Origin: Bacteroidota bacterium
GTDB taxonomy: Bacteria; Bacteroidota; Ignavibacteria; Palsa-1295
DNA: 64,000 bases
Reading direction: 5' to 3'
Assembly (NCBI GenBank): GCA_021324735.1
Contig: JAJPIO010000009.1
Span: 372,001 to 436,000, forward strand
Shown: in pieces, positions 1-7,728 of the stretch
Layout of the letters: every line of letters begins with the position of its first letter
Numbering within the stretch: the stretch's first letter is position 1
Notes under the pieces: generated by a model
Seen by the model: the letters and a program-made list of their open reading frames with translations, nothing else
Told to the model about the DNA's origin: nothing
Databases searched by the model: none
Position numbers and translations under genes: made by a program

Positions 1-1026
1 TATCTGGGATTCCTTCCACGTTGTACCACCATCCGTGGATTCGGAAATATTGCCACCCCAGCCACAAGCAGTGACCATACCATTGCCATTGGTAGCAATA
101 CCTTGTAACAAGAACGGAGTGCTGCGGATCGTTTGCCACGAGTGGCCGGCATCATCGGTGCGAAGTATTACACCGTGCGCAGTATCGATATAGCCAACGG
201 CAAAACCTGTATTGGCGCTCGTAAAAACACACTTGTTGAGTACACCGCCAGGGAGATCCGAAGTGCCGGGCTTCCAGGTGGTGCCACCGTCCGAAGTCCA
301 GAACGCTGTTCCATATCTGCCGATTGCGACGCCATTAGTGGAATTGATAAAGCGGATGTACATGATTCCGCCGCTCCCGATAGGAGTTGAGGTCCAATTT
401 TTACCTCCGTTATGTGTTGCAAAGATCTGCCCATAGTGCCCGGGGCCAGGATAAGGGCCAGTGGATATAACGGAAGGATCACTCGTACCGATAAAACCAT
501 TGTTGGCATCCAAAAAGCAAGTTGTGCGAAGGAAGTAAGTGGTATTCACGAGCGTCGAATCCCAGTGGAAACCACCGTCTATGGTATGATAGACATAGTT
601 GCCATCTCCGACCGCCCAACCGGTAAGAAGATCGAGGAAAGATAACCCATAGATGACCGTTCCACCGTTTCCTTCGGTACCCAAATAGTTGTGAGTATTC
701 CAATTAATGCCGCCATTGGCGGTGCCGAGAATGATTCCATGGCTGCCGCCAATATATCCGTTGTTCTGATCGGGAAATTGGACAATTACAAGATCGTCCG
801 TTGTACCCGAGGCTCTGTACACCCAAACGGAAGAGTCGTCGAGGTCGACCGTATCGTGGATAACTACTCGGGTAGTATCCGGTACGGTACGGATGGTGTC
901 ATGGTGAATGATGGTATCCGGTGCCTGCGTAATAAATTTGTCTTTACAGCTATTTAAGCTCATCGCTGAAAATACGGCGATCGCCAGTAGAGCGAGGAGG
1001 ACGAGGCGGGCACTCAGGTTTTGCAT
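1..1026 (-). CDS. YCF48/BNR-like beta-propeller lipoprotein (3' end outside window)
   Basis: An open minus-strand frame runs off the window at base 1 and gives 342 residues without a stop. It opens with a hydrophobic signal peptide ending in a lipobox-like LNSCKD, so the protein is probably lipidated and exported. A Thr/Asp-rich linker (residues about 35-65) follows. Then come repeated blade motifs of the kind GWAVGDGNYVYHTIDGG, FATHNGGKNW, AFWTSDGGTTW, ILRTDDAGHSW and SESTDGGTTW. These are the (S/T)-x-D-G-G-x-(T/H)-W signatures of YCF48/BNR/sortilin-type propellers. A second ATG six bases upstream (1032) is possible; GAG lies about 9 bases before the 1026 start. The substrate is unknown, and family members are usually secreted or surface proteins. 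It is divergent from the sigma gene at 1199. Confidence 0.8.
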   Translation of the reverse strand, partial: MQNLSARLVLLALLAIAVFSAMSLNSCKDKFITQAPDTIIHHDTIRTVPDTTRVVIHDTVDLDDSSVWVYRASGTTDDLVIVQFPDQNNGYIGGSHGIILGTANGGINWNTHNYLGTEGNGGTVIYGLSFLDLLTGWAVGDGNYVYHTIDGGFHWDSTLVNTTYFLRTTCFLDANNGFIGTSDPSVISTGPYPGPGHYGQIFATHNGGKNWTSTPIGSGGIMYIRFINSTNGVAIGRYGTAFWTSDGGTTWKPGTSDLPGGVLNKCVFTSANTGFAVGYIDTAHGVILRTDDAGHSWQTIRSTPFLLQGIATNGNGMVTACGWGGNISESTDGGTTWKESQI

Positions 1027-1198
1027 GATCATTATCTCAGGATTCTTGCCATTATAACGAATTAGGACCGTTTAGCCTGACATTTATTCATTGGGCTGTC
1101 AGGGCATACCACGGAAATTCGTTTTAAGACCAGGACACTCACAATATGGAAGTCTGGGAACGCCCCAGGAGAACGGTGTGATTCCTTCGGAGCCATAC

Positions 1199-1852
1199 AT
1201 GACCGCCGAACTAACAGCCGATGTGCACTCGACGGCACACCACAGCGTAGTACAATACGATGAAGTATTTACTCGCATGTTGCGTGGCGATGACTCTGCG
1301 TTCGAATTACTATTTGTTGCGTTCGATGCCAAACTTCGCCGGTATCTGAGCCGACAAATTGGGACAGCATCCACCGGGCCTCTCGTAGAGGATATGTTGC
1401 AGGAAGTGTGGATCCGATTTATCAATCTTCGGAAACAACCTCCTTCCAAAGTTAACGCTCCCTTTCACGTGCAGGCGTTTCTCTTCCGTGTCGCTCACAA
1501 CATGGTGATCGACCGAAGACGGACCTGGAAGCAGCACACCTCGATCGACTCGCTCGATGAGCATCAGCATCCGGTCACTCGGCATCATACCGCACTCGAT
1601 GCAGAAGAGATCGTCGAACGAGCGTTCGCGCAACTACCGGACGATTTTCGTGAAGTCCTTGAATTGAATCTCCACCTTGGATATCGTTTCGACGAGATCG
1701 CTGAAATGTTAGATAAGACACCAGAAGCCATTTGGCAGCGGGCCTCCCGCGCCCGAGCAAAACTGCGGCATCTCGTCGTGGAGATCGCTAAGAAAGAAGG
1801 CGTGAGCCTCAGCAAGTTTACGTCACCAGTGGCCGAAAGGAAATCACTATGA
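1199..1852 (+). CDS. ECF-type RNA polymerase sigma factor
   Basis: 217-residue sigma-70 family factor of the extracytoplasmic-function class. It carries a region 2 helix (FELLFVAFDAKLRRYLSRQI, then a DMLQEVWIRF-type 2.2 helix and the 2.3/2.4 part around FLFRVAHNMVIDRRR). It also has a region 4 helix-turn-helix (LPDDFREVLELNLHLGYRFDEIAEMLDKTPEAIWQRASRARAKLR, split here by function: recognition helix at the end). No region 1 or 3 is present, as expected for ECF factors. I place the start at ATG 1199 because GGAG lies six bases before it; an upstream in-frame TTG at 1091 has no such site. The stop overlaps the next gene by four bases (ATGA), so the two are translationally coupled. It probably directs a small envelope regulon under control of the membrane protein that follows. 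Confidence 0.85.
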   Translation: MTAELTADVHSTAHHSVVQYDEVFTRMLRGDDSAFELLFVAFDAKLRRYLSRQIGTASTGPLVEDMLQEVWIRFINLRKQPPSKVNAPFHVQAFLFRVAHNMVIDRRRTWKQHTSIDSLDEHQHPVTRHHTALDAEEIVERAFAQLPDDFREVLELNLHLGYRFDEIAEMLDKTPEAIWQRASRARAKLRHLVVEIAKKEGVSLSKFTSPVAERKSL

Positions 1853-2430
1853 CAGACCATGATCGTACACCACTATCGTCGGTAGATCGGTCGATCGACC
1901 GCTTTATATCCGGTGAAATGTTAGAGGACGAACGGGCCGCCTTTGAAGCGCGTCTCGTTAACGACCCCGAAGCGGCAGAACTGCTCGAAGCCGAGCGCTT
2001 GATACAAGCACATCAGTATAATGCCGTTCGATCGGCAGGAGCTGGCGTGGCGCTTCCAAACGTCCTCCTTCTGCAACATCTTTTGAAGACCAGACCGCAA
2101 AAGCGTTGGCCGCTATATCTTTTGGCAGGACTATTCGCATTAATGCTGGTCGGAGTTCTTTACCTTACGGCCACCTACTCGAAACGTGCGTATCAACTTC
2201 CGAAAGCAACGGTCGTTGCAGATTCATCGAAGCCCACGCCGGTTCAGCGACCCACGCTTATGCAAACTCCGGCCGAGCCAACCGTTCGCAGCACACAAAC
2301 TGCCGCTGCAAAATCCACAGCAAATGATTCTATTCATCCGAAGCCTTCACCAGCGGAGATCGAGGAACCGCATGGTCCGATGAAGGTCTTTACGAATGAC
2401 AAAGTGCCGATGAAGATTCACTCTAATTAG
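1849..2430 (+). CDS. Putative membrane-anchored anti-sigma factor
   Basis: 193 residues. The N-terminal about 85 residues are charged and helical (SIDRFISGEMLEDERAAFEARLVNDPEAAELLE), which resembles the anti-sigma helix bundle seen in zinc-less FecR/RsiW-like partners. A single transmembrane helix follows (around residues 86-108, WPLYLLAGLFALMLVGVLYL). Next comes a Pro/Thr/Ala-rich, probably periplasmic tail of about 80 residues. Position (ATGA overlap with the ECF sigma gene) and topology together suggest an anti-sigma role; the sequence alone does not prove it. No HxxxCxxC zinc motif is present. The last eight bases overlap the convergent DUF1361 gene. Confidence 0.65.
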   Translation: MTDHDRTPLSSVDRSIDRFISGEMLEDERAAFEARLVNDPEAAELLEAERLIQAHQYNAVRSAGAGVALPNVLLLQHLLKTRPQKRWPLYLLAGLFALMLVGVLYLTATYSKRAYQLPKATVVADSSKPTPVQRPTLMQTPAEPTVRSTQTAAAKSTANDSIHPKPSPAEIEEPHGPMKVFTNDKVPMKIHSN

Positions 2431-3124
2431 GGTGAATGCCGGGGCTTCCTAACTCCGAACTTCGCAGACTTATTTTAGCTTGCCGCCGCTCTAAACGATA
2501 GCGAATGCCATCGTGGAAAACGCGGTAGATCTGATGGACGACGATCAGGCAGAGCCAGATGCTTACAATAACTTTCGCGACTCGGATTTCTTCGAGGATC
2601 GCTGAACTGGAATCGAGAATGCCTCTGGGATCGGAAAGAATATTCCAGCTATTGTAACGCGCCACACGACCGAGGTATACCCCAACGGCAGATAGTAACG
2701 GAATCACAAACAGTGCGAACCACGCCCACGCTCTACCGATCCTCATTCGCACAGCATAGAGTACTCGATCGACCGTAAAGCTATAACAGGCTAAACCAAA
2801 CGCCATCAGCATTGCGTAGAGTGGAAATTCAGTCCCGAGCAATTTCCATAAGGAGGCATCGTTCTTTCGAACGGTCTCGAGGAAGTGGACGAGATCGGTC
2901 GCTACATAAGGGGCATTCGGCAAAAAAAGGAGGACCAGTACTAACTCTAAGCCGAAGGTGACATTCCGTATTCCTGTTCGAGGCTGGTCTTCTCGCTTAA
3001 AAAAGATCAGCGCCAGAACTACGGGCACAAACGCCAGTATGGCGTTCCATGCCATCCACCAGAATGAGCCAAGATCCATAAAATAATCATGGAAATCGCG
3101 AAAGATCGAGGCCAATACGTACAT
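2423..3124 (-). CDS. DUF1361 family membrane protein
   Basis: 233-residue polytopic membrane protein with about six hydrophobic helices. The loop LPNAPYVATDLVHF is the hallmark of the DUF1361 family, whose function is unknown. Other hydrophobic stretches include FVPVVLALIFF, LELVLVLLFL, YAMLMAFGLACYSF and WAWFALFVIPLLSAVGVYLG. The C-terminus is basic (YRLERRQAKIS). It converges with the anti-sigma gene and overlaps it by eight bases at the 3' ends. There is no evidence of an operon with the sigma pair. Confidence 0.75.
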   Translation of the reverse strand: MYVLASIFRDFHDYFMDLGSFWWMAWNAILAFVPVVLALIFFKREDQPRTGIRNVTFGLELVLVLLFLPNAPYVATDLVHFLETVRKNDASLWKLLGTEFPLYAMLMAFGLACYSFTVDRVLYAVRMRIGRAWAWFALFVIPLLSAVGVYLGRVARYNSWNILSDPRGILDSSSAILEEIRVAKVIVSIWLCLIVVHQIYRVFHDGIRYRLERRQAKISLRSSELGSPGIHPN

Positions 3125-3189
3125 TGGGCCATTCTACGTGAGATTCTGCCGGAAGGTTCTACGGCCCAGGCATTCCTTTTTTCTACTGC

Positions 3190-3429
3190 TCACGCATTCC
3201 ATTCATCGAAGCCGGATTCCGTCCTTCGGGAGGCGCCTTTCCAGATGCAGGTCGTGAAGCGTTCGTCACACTCCAGAACTTGCCGGGCATGGTTCGCAAA
3301 ATCGTCTTCCACGCTGATGACCAGAAATTCTCCTTGCTTCGAGAGGGCCGGCGGTATTTGCTTCATGCGTAATGCTTCCATGCCTGCATAGGCATCCGAT
3401 AAGGAATTCAGTTGGGCAATGATTGTCAT
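3190..3429 (-). CDS. Small conserved-type hypothetical protein (79 aa)
   Basis: 79 residues with no signal peptide or membrane segment. A strong Shine-Dalgarno (GGAGGAG, seven bases before the ATG) argues that it is genuinely translated. Sequence features are an N-terminal beta strand (MTIIAQL), a helix (SDAYAGMEALRM), an IPPAL turn, a strand (EFLVISVED) and a helix (ANHARQVLE). This ferredoxin-like order loosely recalls DUF2007-type putative signal-transducing domains, but I cannot confirm membership. It lies between the DUF1361 and acyltransferase genes, all on the minus strand, with 65- and 51-base gaps. Confidence 0.6.
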   Translation of the reverse strand: MTIIAQLNSLSDAYAGMEALRMKQIPPALSKQGEFLVISVEDDFANHARQVLECDERFTTCIWKGASRRTESGFDEWNA

Positions 3430-3480
3430 AATGGTTCTCCTCCCAACTCCTGCGGTCAGTGCAGATCCATCGTAAGGGGG

Positions 3481-4791
3481 TTAGGTGGATGTCGTACCGA
3501 GTTGGACCACGGGTGAGCGACCCGTTTCGCTGCCGCTTATAGTATCCGATTTTATGCCAAGCATTCTACCCAACGCGATATACACCTTAAATAATCGCGT
3601 GCCCGGTTTCGGCGCGTTCATAAACGGTGCCTCTACGAAGCGGAAGATGAACGCAATGATCGGGATCGAGAGGACCAATACTCCAATCCGAAGGACAAAC
3701 TGCAAAGCATCACCATTCAGCGTCCGTATCCAGGGATTTCCGAACCACGATAGCTGCATGTGGAAAAGGTAGATCGAATAGCTGATCGTACCGGACCAAA
3801 CAAGAAAACGGTAGGGCGACCAGCGCCAACTTTTCGCTTCAGCCGTCACCTTTCTGGACGGTACTATAGCCCCTGCGATGAGCAGCGCAAAGCCCAATCC
3901 GAAAACGATATCCGTTAAGAGCCACGTCGGTTGCCATAGCGTAGTAAGGATGGCTGCGAAGAGCACTGCTGCTGACGCTGTAACCAGTGGTACTCGTTTC
4001 GCCGTTAGATTTGCGCCCTTTACGAACCACTCGGCGAGCCAGGCGCCGAACAACCACTCCGGCATACGCGAAAAGACGAATCCCATCATGGCGTAGGGGC
4101 CAGTCCAGGCAACGCTAATAAGCTGCGATCCGAAATACTGCATCGAGATGAGTCGCCAGGCGATGGCAAAGATCGTAAGCATCGCGATCGATCGCGTAAG
4201 CCCCATCTTCCGGAACAAGTACAGGAAGAGCGGATACATCAGGTAGAGCTGAAACTCCAGCGCCAACGACCAATACACATGCACGATCCCGTAAAAGTAG
4301 CGGTCGAAATAGCCGTGCGTTAGCGTCAGGTGCGAGATCAGATTCAGCACCGTCGGCGAGCCTTCGACGTAATCCGTACCGTGCGCAGTGATGACCAGCA
4401 GCAGGTACGTCCCAACGACCGACACCGCATAGGCCGGATACAATCTCCAGAGCCGCCGCAGATAAAACTTCCGCCACTCGAACTTGTAGCTTCCGGCTTC
4501 GGCAGCTTTTCGTGCGAAGGGCAAATGAATACAAAATCCGCTAAGGACGAGGAACAACCCCACACCCAGATATCCCCACCGCAAGGGCGACGTCACATAC
4601 GCCAGCATTCCCGCGCCTTTGGTCCACGGCACGACGCCGAGCGAAGGGAAAGGGTAAACGCCGTAGTGTCCCCAGATGTGGTACCCCGCCACCATCAATG
4701 CCGCCACGCCACGCAGCGCATCGATCGAATCGAGGCGAAGCTTTATTGGGCCGGGTATCGGGTTTCGGGTCTCGGGTATCGGAGGGTTCAC
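3481..4791 (-). CDS. Acyltransferase 3 (OafA/YrhL-like) membrane protein
   Basis: 436-residue polytopic acyltransferase. Residues about 20-45 carry the family opening LDSIDALRGVAALMVAGYHIW, with the conserved His in the first helix. A WGYLGVGLFLVLSGFCIHLPF segment with the second helix-pair motif follows, and then about ten helices. Family members move acetyl or other acyl groups onto surface polysaccharides or lipids in the inner membrane. The apparent start is GTG at 4791. The first 13 codons come from a 7-bp-period repeat, giving the odd N-terminus PIPETRNPIPGPI. The GGAGGG ribosome site at 4803-4808 is the arm of a perfect inverted repeat whose other arm is codons 2-4. The true start could lie a little downstream, but no better in-frame ATG exists before the family domain. 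Confidence 0.85.
   Translation of the reverse strand: MNPPIPETRNPIPGPIKLRLDSIDALRGVAALMVAGYHIWGHYGVYPFPSLGVVPWTKGAGMLAYVTSPLRWGYLGVGLFLVLSGFCIHLPFARKAAEAGSYKFEWRKFYLRRLWRLYPAYAVSVVGTYLLLVITAHGTDYVEGSPTVLNLISHLTLTHGYFDRYFYGIVHVYWSLALEFQLYLMYPLFLYLFRKMGLTRSIAMLTIFAIAWRLISMQYFGSQLISVAWTGPYAMMGFVFSRMPEWLFGAWLAEWFVKGANLTAKRVPLVTASAAVLFAAILTTLWQPTWLLTDIVFGLGFALLIAGAIVPSRKVTAEAKSWRWSPYRFLVWSGTISYSIYLFHMQLSWFGNPWIRTLNGDALQFVLRIGVLVLSIPIIAFIFRFVEAPFMNAPKPGTRLFKVYIALGRMLGIKSDTISGSETGRSPVVQLGTTST
4752..4786. repeat. 7-bp-period array (CGGGTAT type)
   Basis: Four successive seven-base units read CGGGTAT, CGGGTTT, CGGGTCT and CGGGTAT, followed by a decayed CGGAGGG. The array codes for the first residues of the acyltransferase. 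It belongs to the window-wide set of degenerate heptamer arrays, which have different unit sequences at different loci. Confidence 0.75.
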
Positions 4792-4808
4792 TGCCGGTTC
4801 AACCCTCC
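4781..4808 (-). promoter_or_regulatory. Inverted repeat over the acyltransferase ribosome site and start
   Basis: Arms GGAGGGTT (4781-4788) and AACCCTCC (4801-4808) are perfectly complementary around a 12-base loop. In the minus-strand mRNA the 5' arm is the purine-rich GGAGGG ribosome site, the GTG start codon lies at the end of the loop, and codons 2-4 form the 3' arm. Folding would hide the ribosome site. The geometry is seen directly; control of translation is inference. Confidence 0.45.
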
Positions 4809-4965
4809 GCTATCTCATGGTAGTTTCGCAATTTTGCGTACCCTGACGGAATTGGAGGTCTGAAGCATCTGCACATCAAAGATATTTGCTTTTTGTTTTT
4901 CGTTTTAATTTCATGAATAGCCGAAAACCGAGTTCCCGAAACTCTAGAATTTTGTATAAGTTGTC

Positions 4966-5024
4966 TGAACCGGGATGGATGGGATTGAGGGATGGCTGGG
5001 ATTGAGGGATGGCTGGGATGATCC
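4966..5024. repeat. 17-bp tandem repeat with TCCCGGTTCAGAC-type end
   Basis: On the plus strand a 17-base unit (GGGATTGAGGGATGGCT) occurs twice in perfect tandem at 4981-4997 and 4998-5014. It is flanked by GGATGGAT-type variants and, on the minus strand, by CATCCCGGTTCAGAC. Related CATCCC/CCCAGTTCAGAC tracts occur at about 7125-7155 and 35735-35865, so this is an interspersed non-coding element. A 76-codon open frame crossing it is not believable as a gene. Confidence 0.6.
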
Positions 5025-5056
5025 TCGCCGCCTCAGCAGCATTCCCCATAACGGCT

Positions 5057-5109
5057 GTCATTGCGAGGAGTTTATCGGAGTGAAGCGGAGATAAACGACG
5101 TGGCAATCC
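5057..5109. repeat. GTCATTGCGAG...GGCAATC interspersed palindrome
   Basis: Imperfect inverted repeat of the widespread intergenic type that starts GTCATTGCGAGG and ends ACGTGGCAATCC. The inner arms GTTTATC (5070-5076) and GATAAAC (5090-5096) are perfectly complementary. The outer arms are ATTGC and GCAAT. It is REP/MITE-like in appearance, non-coding, and lies upstream of the Mrr gene. Confidence 0.6.
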
Positions 5110-5161
5110 CTAACAGAAGAGGCAATAATCTAAACTTGGATGGATGGGATGCGTAAACCTC

Positions 5162-5189
5162 TTGTCAAGCTATAGATTACGTATTTTTG
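5162..5189 (+). promoter_or_regulatory. Candidate Bacteroidota-type promoter of the Mrr gene
   Basis: TATTTTTG at 5182-5189 matches the -7 consensus TAnnTTTG, and TTG at 5162-5164 lies 17 bases upstream, close to the usual -33 spacing. The ATG of the nuclease gene is 31 bases further on. The match is by eye only. Confidence 0.4.
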
Positions 5190-5220
5190 TATCTGTAATC
5201 CATTCGTTCTCTGCTCTATT

Positions 5221-6129
5221 ATGATCCCAGACTTCCAATCCATAATGCTGCCTTATCTAAAGCTTTTAGCTGATGGTAAACCTCACAAAGTTGCAGAATC
5301 AAGACAGCGGCTTGCAGATGAGTTTAAACTTACCGATGCAGAACTTCAAGAGATGTTGCCCAGTCTTCGCGCTCCGCTCTTTGCAAATCGGCTTGGTTGG
5401 GCTGTTACTTATCTGAAGCAGGCTAATGTCATTGAGCCTGTATCACGTGCCGTTTATAAAATAACCAACAACGGGTTACAAATCATTAAAGAAAATCCTG
5501 GCAAGCTGAACATCGCATATTTAAAGAGATTTGGCGAATTTCAGCAATGGCAAGGGAGATTTAATGGCGAAGCCGACGCCGCAGAAGAAAAACAAGAAGA
5601 GCATAGTTCGCAATCACCAGAAGAACTACTTGAATCGAATTATCAAACTCTCCACAGTATACTTGCAAACGAATTACTGGAAAAAGTAAAGGCTTCTACT
5701 CCGCTTTTCTTTGAACAAATTGTTATTGATCTATTGCTTGCGATGGGATACGGTGGCTCAAAAGCGGAGGCTGCCAGCTTAACTAAGAAGAGCGGAGACG
5801 AGGGTATCGACGGCGTTATTAAGGAAGATCGACTCGGCCTCGATGTGATTTACGTTCAAGCCAAGCGCTGGGAAGGCACTGTCGGAAGACCGGTTGTACA
5901 GGGATTTGTCGGAAGTCTTGTCGGCAAACAAGCTCATAAAGGAGTGATGATTACAACATCGACTTTTTCAAAGGACGCTGAAGCTTACGTTACTCACATC
6001 GATAAAAAGATTGTCCTTATTGATGGCGAGAAACTTGCTGACCTAATGATCGAGCACAATGTCGGTGTGTCGGAAGCGCAACGATATGTGATTAAGAAGG
6101 TGGACGTTGATTATTTTGGAGAGGAGTAA
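5221..6129 (+). CDS. mrr: Mrr-type restriction endonuclease
   Basis: 302 residues. The N-terminal about 95 residues are the Mrr winged-helix domain (IMLPYLKLLADGKPHKVAE, ending in YKITNNGLQIIKENP). After an acidic Glu/Gln-rich linker comes the PD-(D/E)xK nuclease domain: FFEQIVIDLLLAMGYGG, then GDEGIDGVI with the catalytic Asp, then VIYVQAKRW with the Q-x-K motif, and a conserved GFVGSLVGKQAHKGVMITTS segment. Family members are type IV enzymes that cut methylated or otherwise foreign DNA. No methyltransferase is adjacent, which fits type IV action. The composition (Lys- and Gln-rich, AT-rich codons) differs from the flanking genes and suggests acquisition. The stop overlaps the convergent downstream gene by 19 bases. 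Confidence 0.9.
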   Translation: MIPDFQSIMLPYLKLLADGKPHKVAESRQRLADEFKLTDAELQEMLPSLRAPLFANRLGWAVTYLKQANVIEPVSRAVYKITNNGLQIIKENPGKLNIAYLKRFGEFQQWQGRFNGEADAAEEKQEEHSSQSPEELLESNYQTLHSILANELLEKVKASTPLFFEQIVIDLLLAMGYGGSKAEAASLTKKSGDEGIDGVIKEDRLGLDVIYVQAKRWEGTVGRPVVQGFVGSLVGKQAHKGVMITTSTFSKDAEAYVTHIDKKIVLIDGEKLADLMIEHNVGVSEAQRYVIKKVDVDYFGEE

Positions 6130-6800
6130 GGTGAATATCCAATTACGAATCTTTCAATCTTATTGAAGCCCGGAGCTGCAAGCATAATTGCATAATTGCC
6201 GGGGGGATAGGGTCCAATATCAAACATAGCACTCTGTTCACCGATATTGAGTGTTTGCTTTAGCAAAGTTCGGCCCAGCGGATCGAGGACGGAAATCGTT
6301 GCGGGTCTTTCAATATTGTTTTTTCTTGTAACAGTAACCGAAGATCGTGCAGGATTTGGATAAATGGAAAAATCATAATTAGCTAACGCAGCTTGCCGTG
6401 CTACAGCATTAGAATGCTGAATAAAGCCAGATAAGTAAACTGATGAGGGAACAACAGAGTCGGATAGAACAAGATAAGCGTAGGCCTTCTCTGTTAAGGG
6501 CTTAAATTTGATACGACAATAACCTATAGAAGGCGCGCGTTGCGGAAGTCCGCCACTGAGAGTTACTTCTGAATCAAGAAGTTCGAAGCACATGATCGTA
6601 TCGGGTGGTAATGCCATTAATCCTATCTTCGGATGGATTATCATGTCCGATGAAGTGTAGGTTTGAACCCTTACTGCAAAGACTGTCGAATCACCTTGAT
6701 TGCAGTACACTGTCTGGTTCATTGGTTGCGCGAGAACAAAACGCGGCAATCCTAAAAGTGCAGATAGGAACAGGAGCCTTAAAAATTGAGACATCTTCAC
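6111..6800 (-). CDS. Secreted protein with type IX secretion sorting domain
   Basis: 229 residues. A signal peptide (about residues 1-25, FLRLLFLSALLGLPRFVLAQ) precedes a short unknown domain. The C-terminal about 80 residues are a Por-system/T9SS sorting domain: YDFSIYPNPARSSVTV, ISVLDPLGRTLLKQTL and a PPGNYAIML strand, followed by a short VIGY end. Such domains deliver cargo across the outer membrane and are removed there. The body has no recognised fold. Its 3' end overlaps the 3' end of the Mrr gene by 19 bases. Confidence 0.8.
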   Translation of the reverse strand: MKMSQFLRLLFLSALLGLPRFVLAQPMNQTVYCNQGDSTVFAVRVQTYTSSDMIIHPKIGLMALPPDTIMCFELLDSEVTLSGGLPQRAPSIGYCRIKFKPLTEKAYAYLVLSDSVVPSSVYLSGFIQHSNAVARQAALANYDFSIYPNPARSSVTVTRKNNIERPATISVLDPLGRTLLKQTLNIGEQSAMFDIGPYPPGNYAIMLAAPGFNKIERFVIGYSPYSSPK

Positions 6801-6895
6801 TCTTCATGCAACATCCAATTGCCAGAAGAATATTCAGTGTGATTCAAAAATGACCATATTGGGGGAATTGCCATGTATATCCGGTAGCTTTTTTT

Positions 6896-6922
6896 GTCAT
6901 TCCCGCGGAGGCGGGAATCCAG
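6896..6922. repeat. REP-like hairpin, GTCATTCCCGC type
   Basis: Arms ATTCCCGC (6899-6906) and GCGGGAAT (6911-6918) with loop GGAG. A second copy, with loop GAAA, is at 27588-27607. It is a typical interspersed extragenic palindrome. Confidence 0.65.
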
Positions 6923-6975
6923 AACATGGGAAGTGTCACCCTTCCAGAGTTTTGAGAAAATAAAAATGAACGCGT

Positions 6976-7032
6976 GCCAGGGGTTGCGCTCCTTCGTTGC
7001 GGCGCACCATTGGTGCGCTTATCACCCCTGGC
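6976..7032. repeat. Compound palindromic element
   Basis: Outer arms GCCAGGGGT (6976-6984) and ACCCCTGGC (7024-7032) enclose an inner perfect palindrome with arms GCGCACCA (7002-7009) and TGGTGCGC (7011-7018). A GC-rich tract with the words CCTCCGGGGACGG and GGGATGCACCGACC follows. No coding sense is seen; overlapping open frames here are short and mutually inconsistent. Confidence 0.5.
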
Positions 7033-7182
7033 TATTAACATATGTCCCTCCGGGGACGGGGTGTCGGGCAGGGATGCACCGACCTACGCGCAAGCGTCGA
7101 CCATCCGCGAATTTTCCCACCCATCCCCAAATCCCACCCATCCCAGTTCAGACTAAACTCTATTAGCTTGCGAGCGTGGGTT

Positions 7183-7218
7183 CGGACTGGAAAGTCCGCG
7201 GACAGGCTGAAAGCCTGT
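7183..7218. repeat. Two adjacent small palindromes with AAAG-type centres
   Basis: The first has arms CGGACT/AGTCCG around GGAA (7183-7198). The second has arms ACAGGCT/AGCCTGT around GAA (7202-7218) and is followed by TCTACAC. They belong to the group of short palindromes with different arms and similar centres described in the findings. Confidence 0.5.
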
Positions 7219-7237
7219 TCTACACTACTCAATAAAA

Positions 7238-7260
7238 AAGGGCGTGCAATGCACGCCCTT
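7238..7260 (-). terminator. Rho-independent terminator of the 7296-7577 gene
   Basis: Perfect hairpin with arms AAGGGCGTGC and GCACGCCCTT. On the minus strand it is followed directly by a run of six T. It lies 36 bases past the stop codon of the minus-strand gene. Confidence 0.7.
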
Positions 7261-7270
7261 CGAAATGGTA

Positions 7271-7290
7271 GTCAGGCAAGAAGGCCTGAC
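7271..7290. repeat. Small palindrome GTCAGGC/GCCTGAC
   Basis: Arms GTCAGGC (7271-7277) and GCCTGAC (7284-7290) surround AAGAAG, and the element is flanked by GTA and CTAC. It sits between the terminator and the stop of the 93-residue protein gene. Confidence 0.5.
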
Positions 7291-7295
7291 CTACT

Positions 7296-7577
7296 TCAAA
7301 CTTTTTCTTCTTTGAACTTGCCGACGATCTGTTGGATCTTCTGCACGACTTCAGAGCGCTTGAGTCCTGCTTTGGCCTGGAAGACGGTCATCTTGAATTG
7401 TGGGCGATGACCACCGGGGCTGGTCGAGCCGACGAAGAAATCCGAATGCTTCCAGCCGGTCTCGCGGAGGGACTCCTGAATGAGGGAGACCTGCAAGCGG
7501 CTGAGCGGGGTCGCGATCCGGATGTTCGGCTCCTCCGAACCCGGTACTAATTCCTTCTCTTTGGACTGCATTCGCAT
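7296..7577 (-). CDS. Hypothetical protein (93 aa)
   Basis: 93 residues with no signal peptide or membrane helix, and not recognised. The middle reads IRIATPLSRLQVSLIQESLRETGW, then VGSTSPGGHRPQFKMTVF. It ends in a basic helix (SEVVQKIQQIVGKFKEEKV). The presence of a downstream rho-independent hairpin and a weak GGAAA ribosome site supports a real gene. It is transcribed divergently from the secreted VOC-like gene at 7729. Confidence 0.55.
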   Translation of the reverse strand: MRMQSKEKELVPGSEEPNIRIATPLSRLQVSLIQESLRETGWKHSDFFVGSTSPGGHRPQFKMTVFQAKAGLKRSEVVQKIQQIVGKFKEEKV

Positions 7578-7728
7578 AGCGTTTCCGATTTAGGCTTTAG
7601 TGAATAACTCGCCAAACTATTTTCTTGGCGTTTGGCCTTACATGAACGATCGTTAAGGCCGCCTAACGGGCGGGCTCGTCCAAAAAGTGCCAAACTCGCG
7701 CCCCCGCTACCCCAAAATTGCCGAATTC

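Noticed and set aside
4876-5106. 76-codon minus-strand open frame
   Set aside because: It runs straight through the 17-bp tandem and the GTCATTGCGAG palindrome; no ribosome site and no protein-like composition.
6844-7410. Several overlapping open frames of 60-122 codons on both strands
   Set aside because: They all lie in the palindrome-filled spacer, contradict each other, and translate repeats; one runs into the end of the 93-residue protein gene on the opposite strand.
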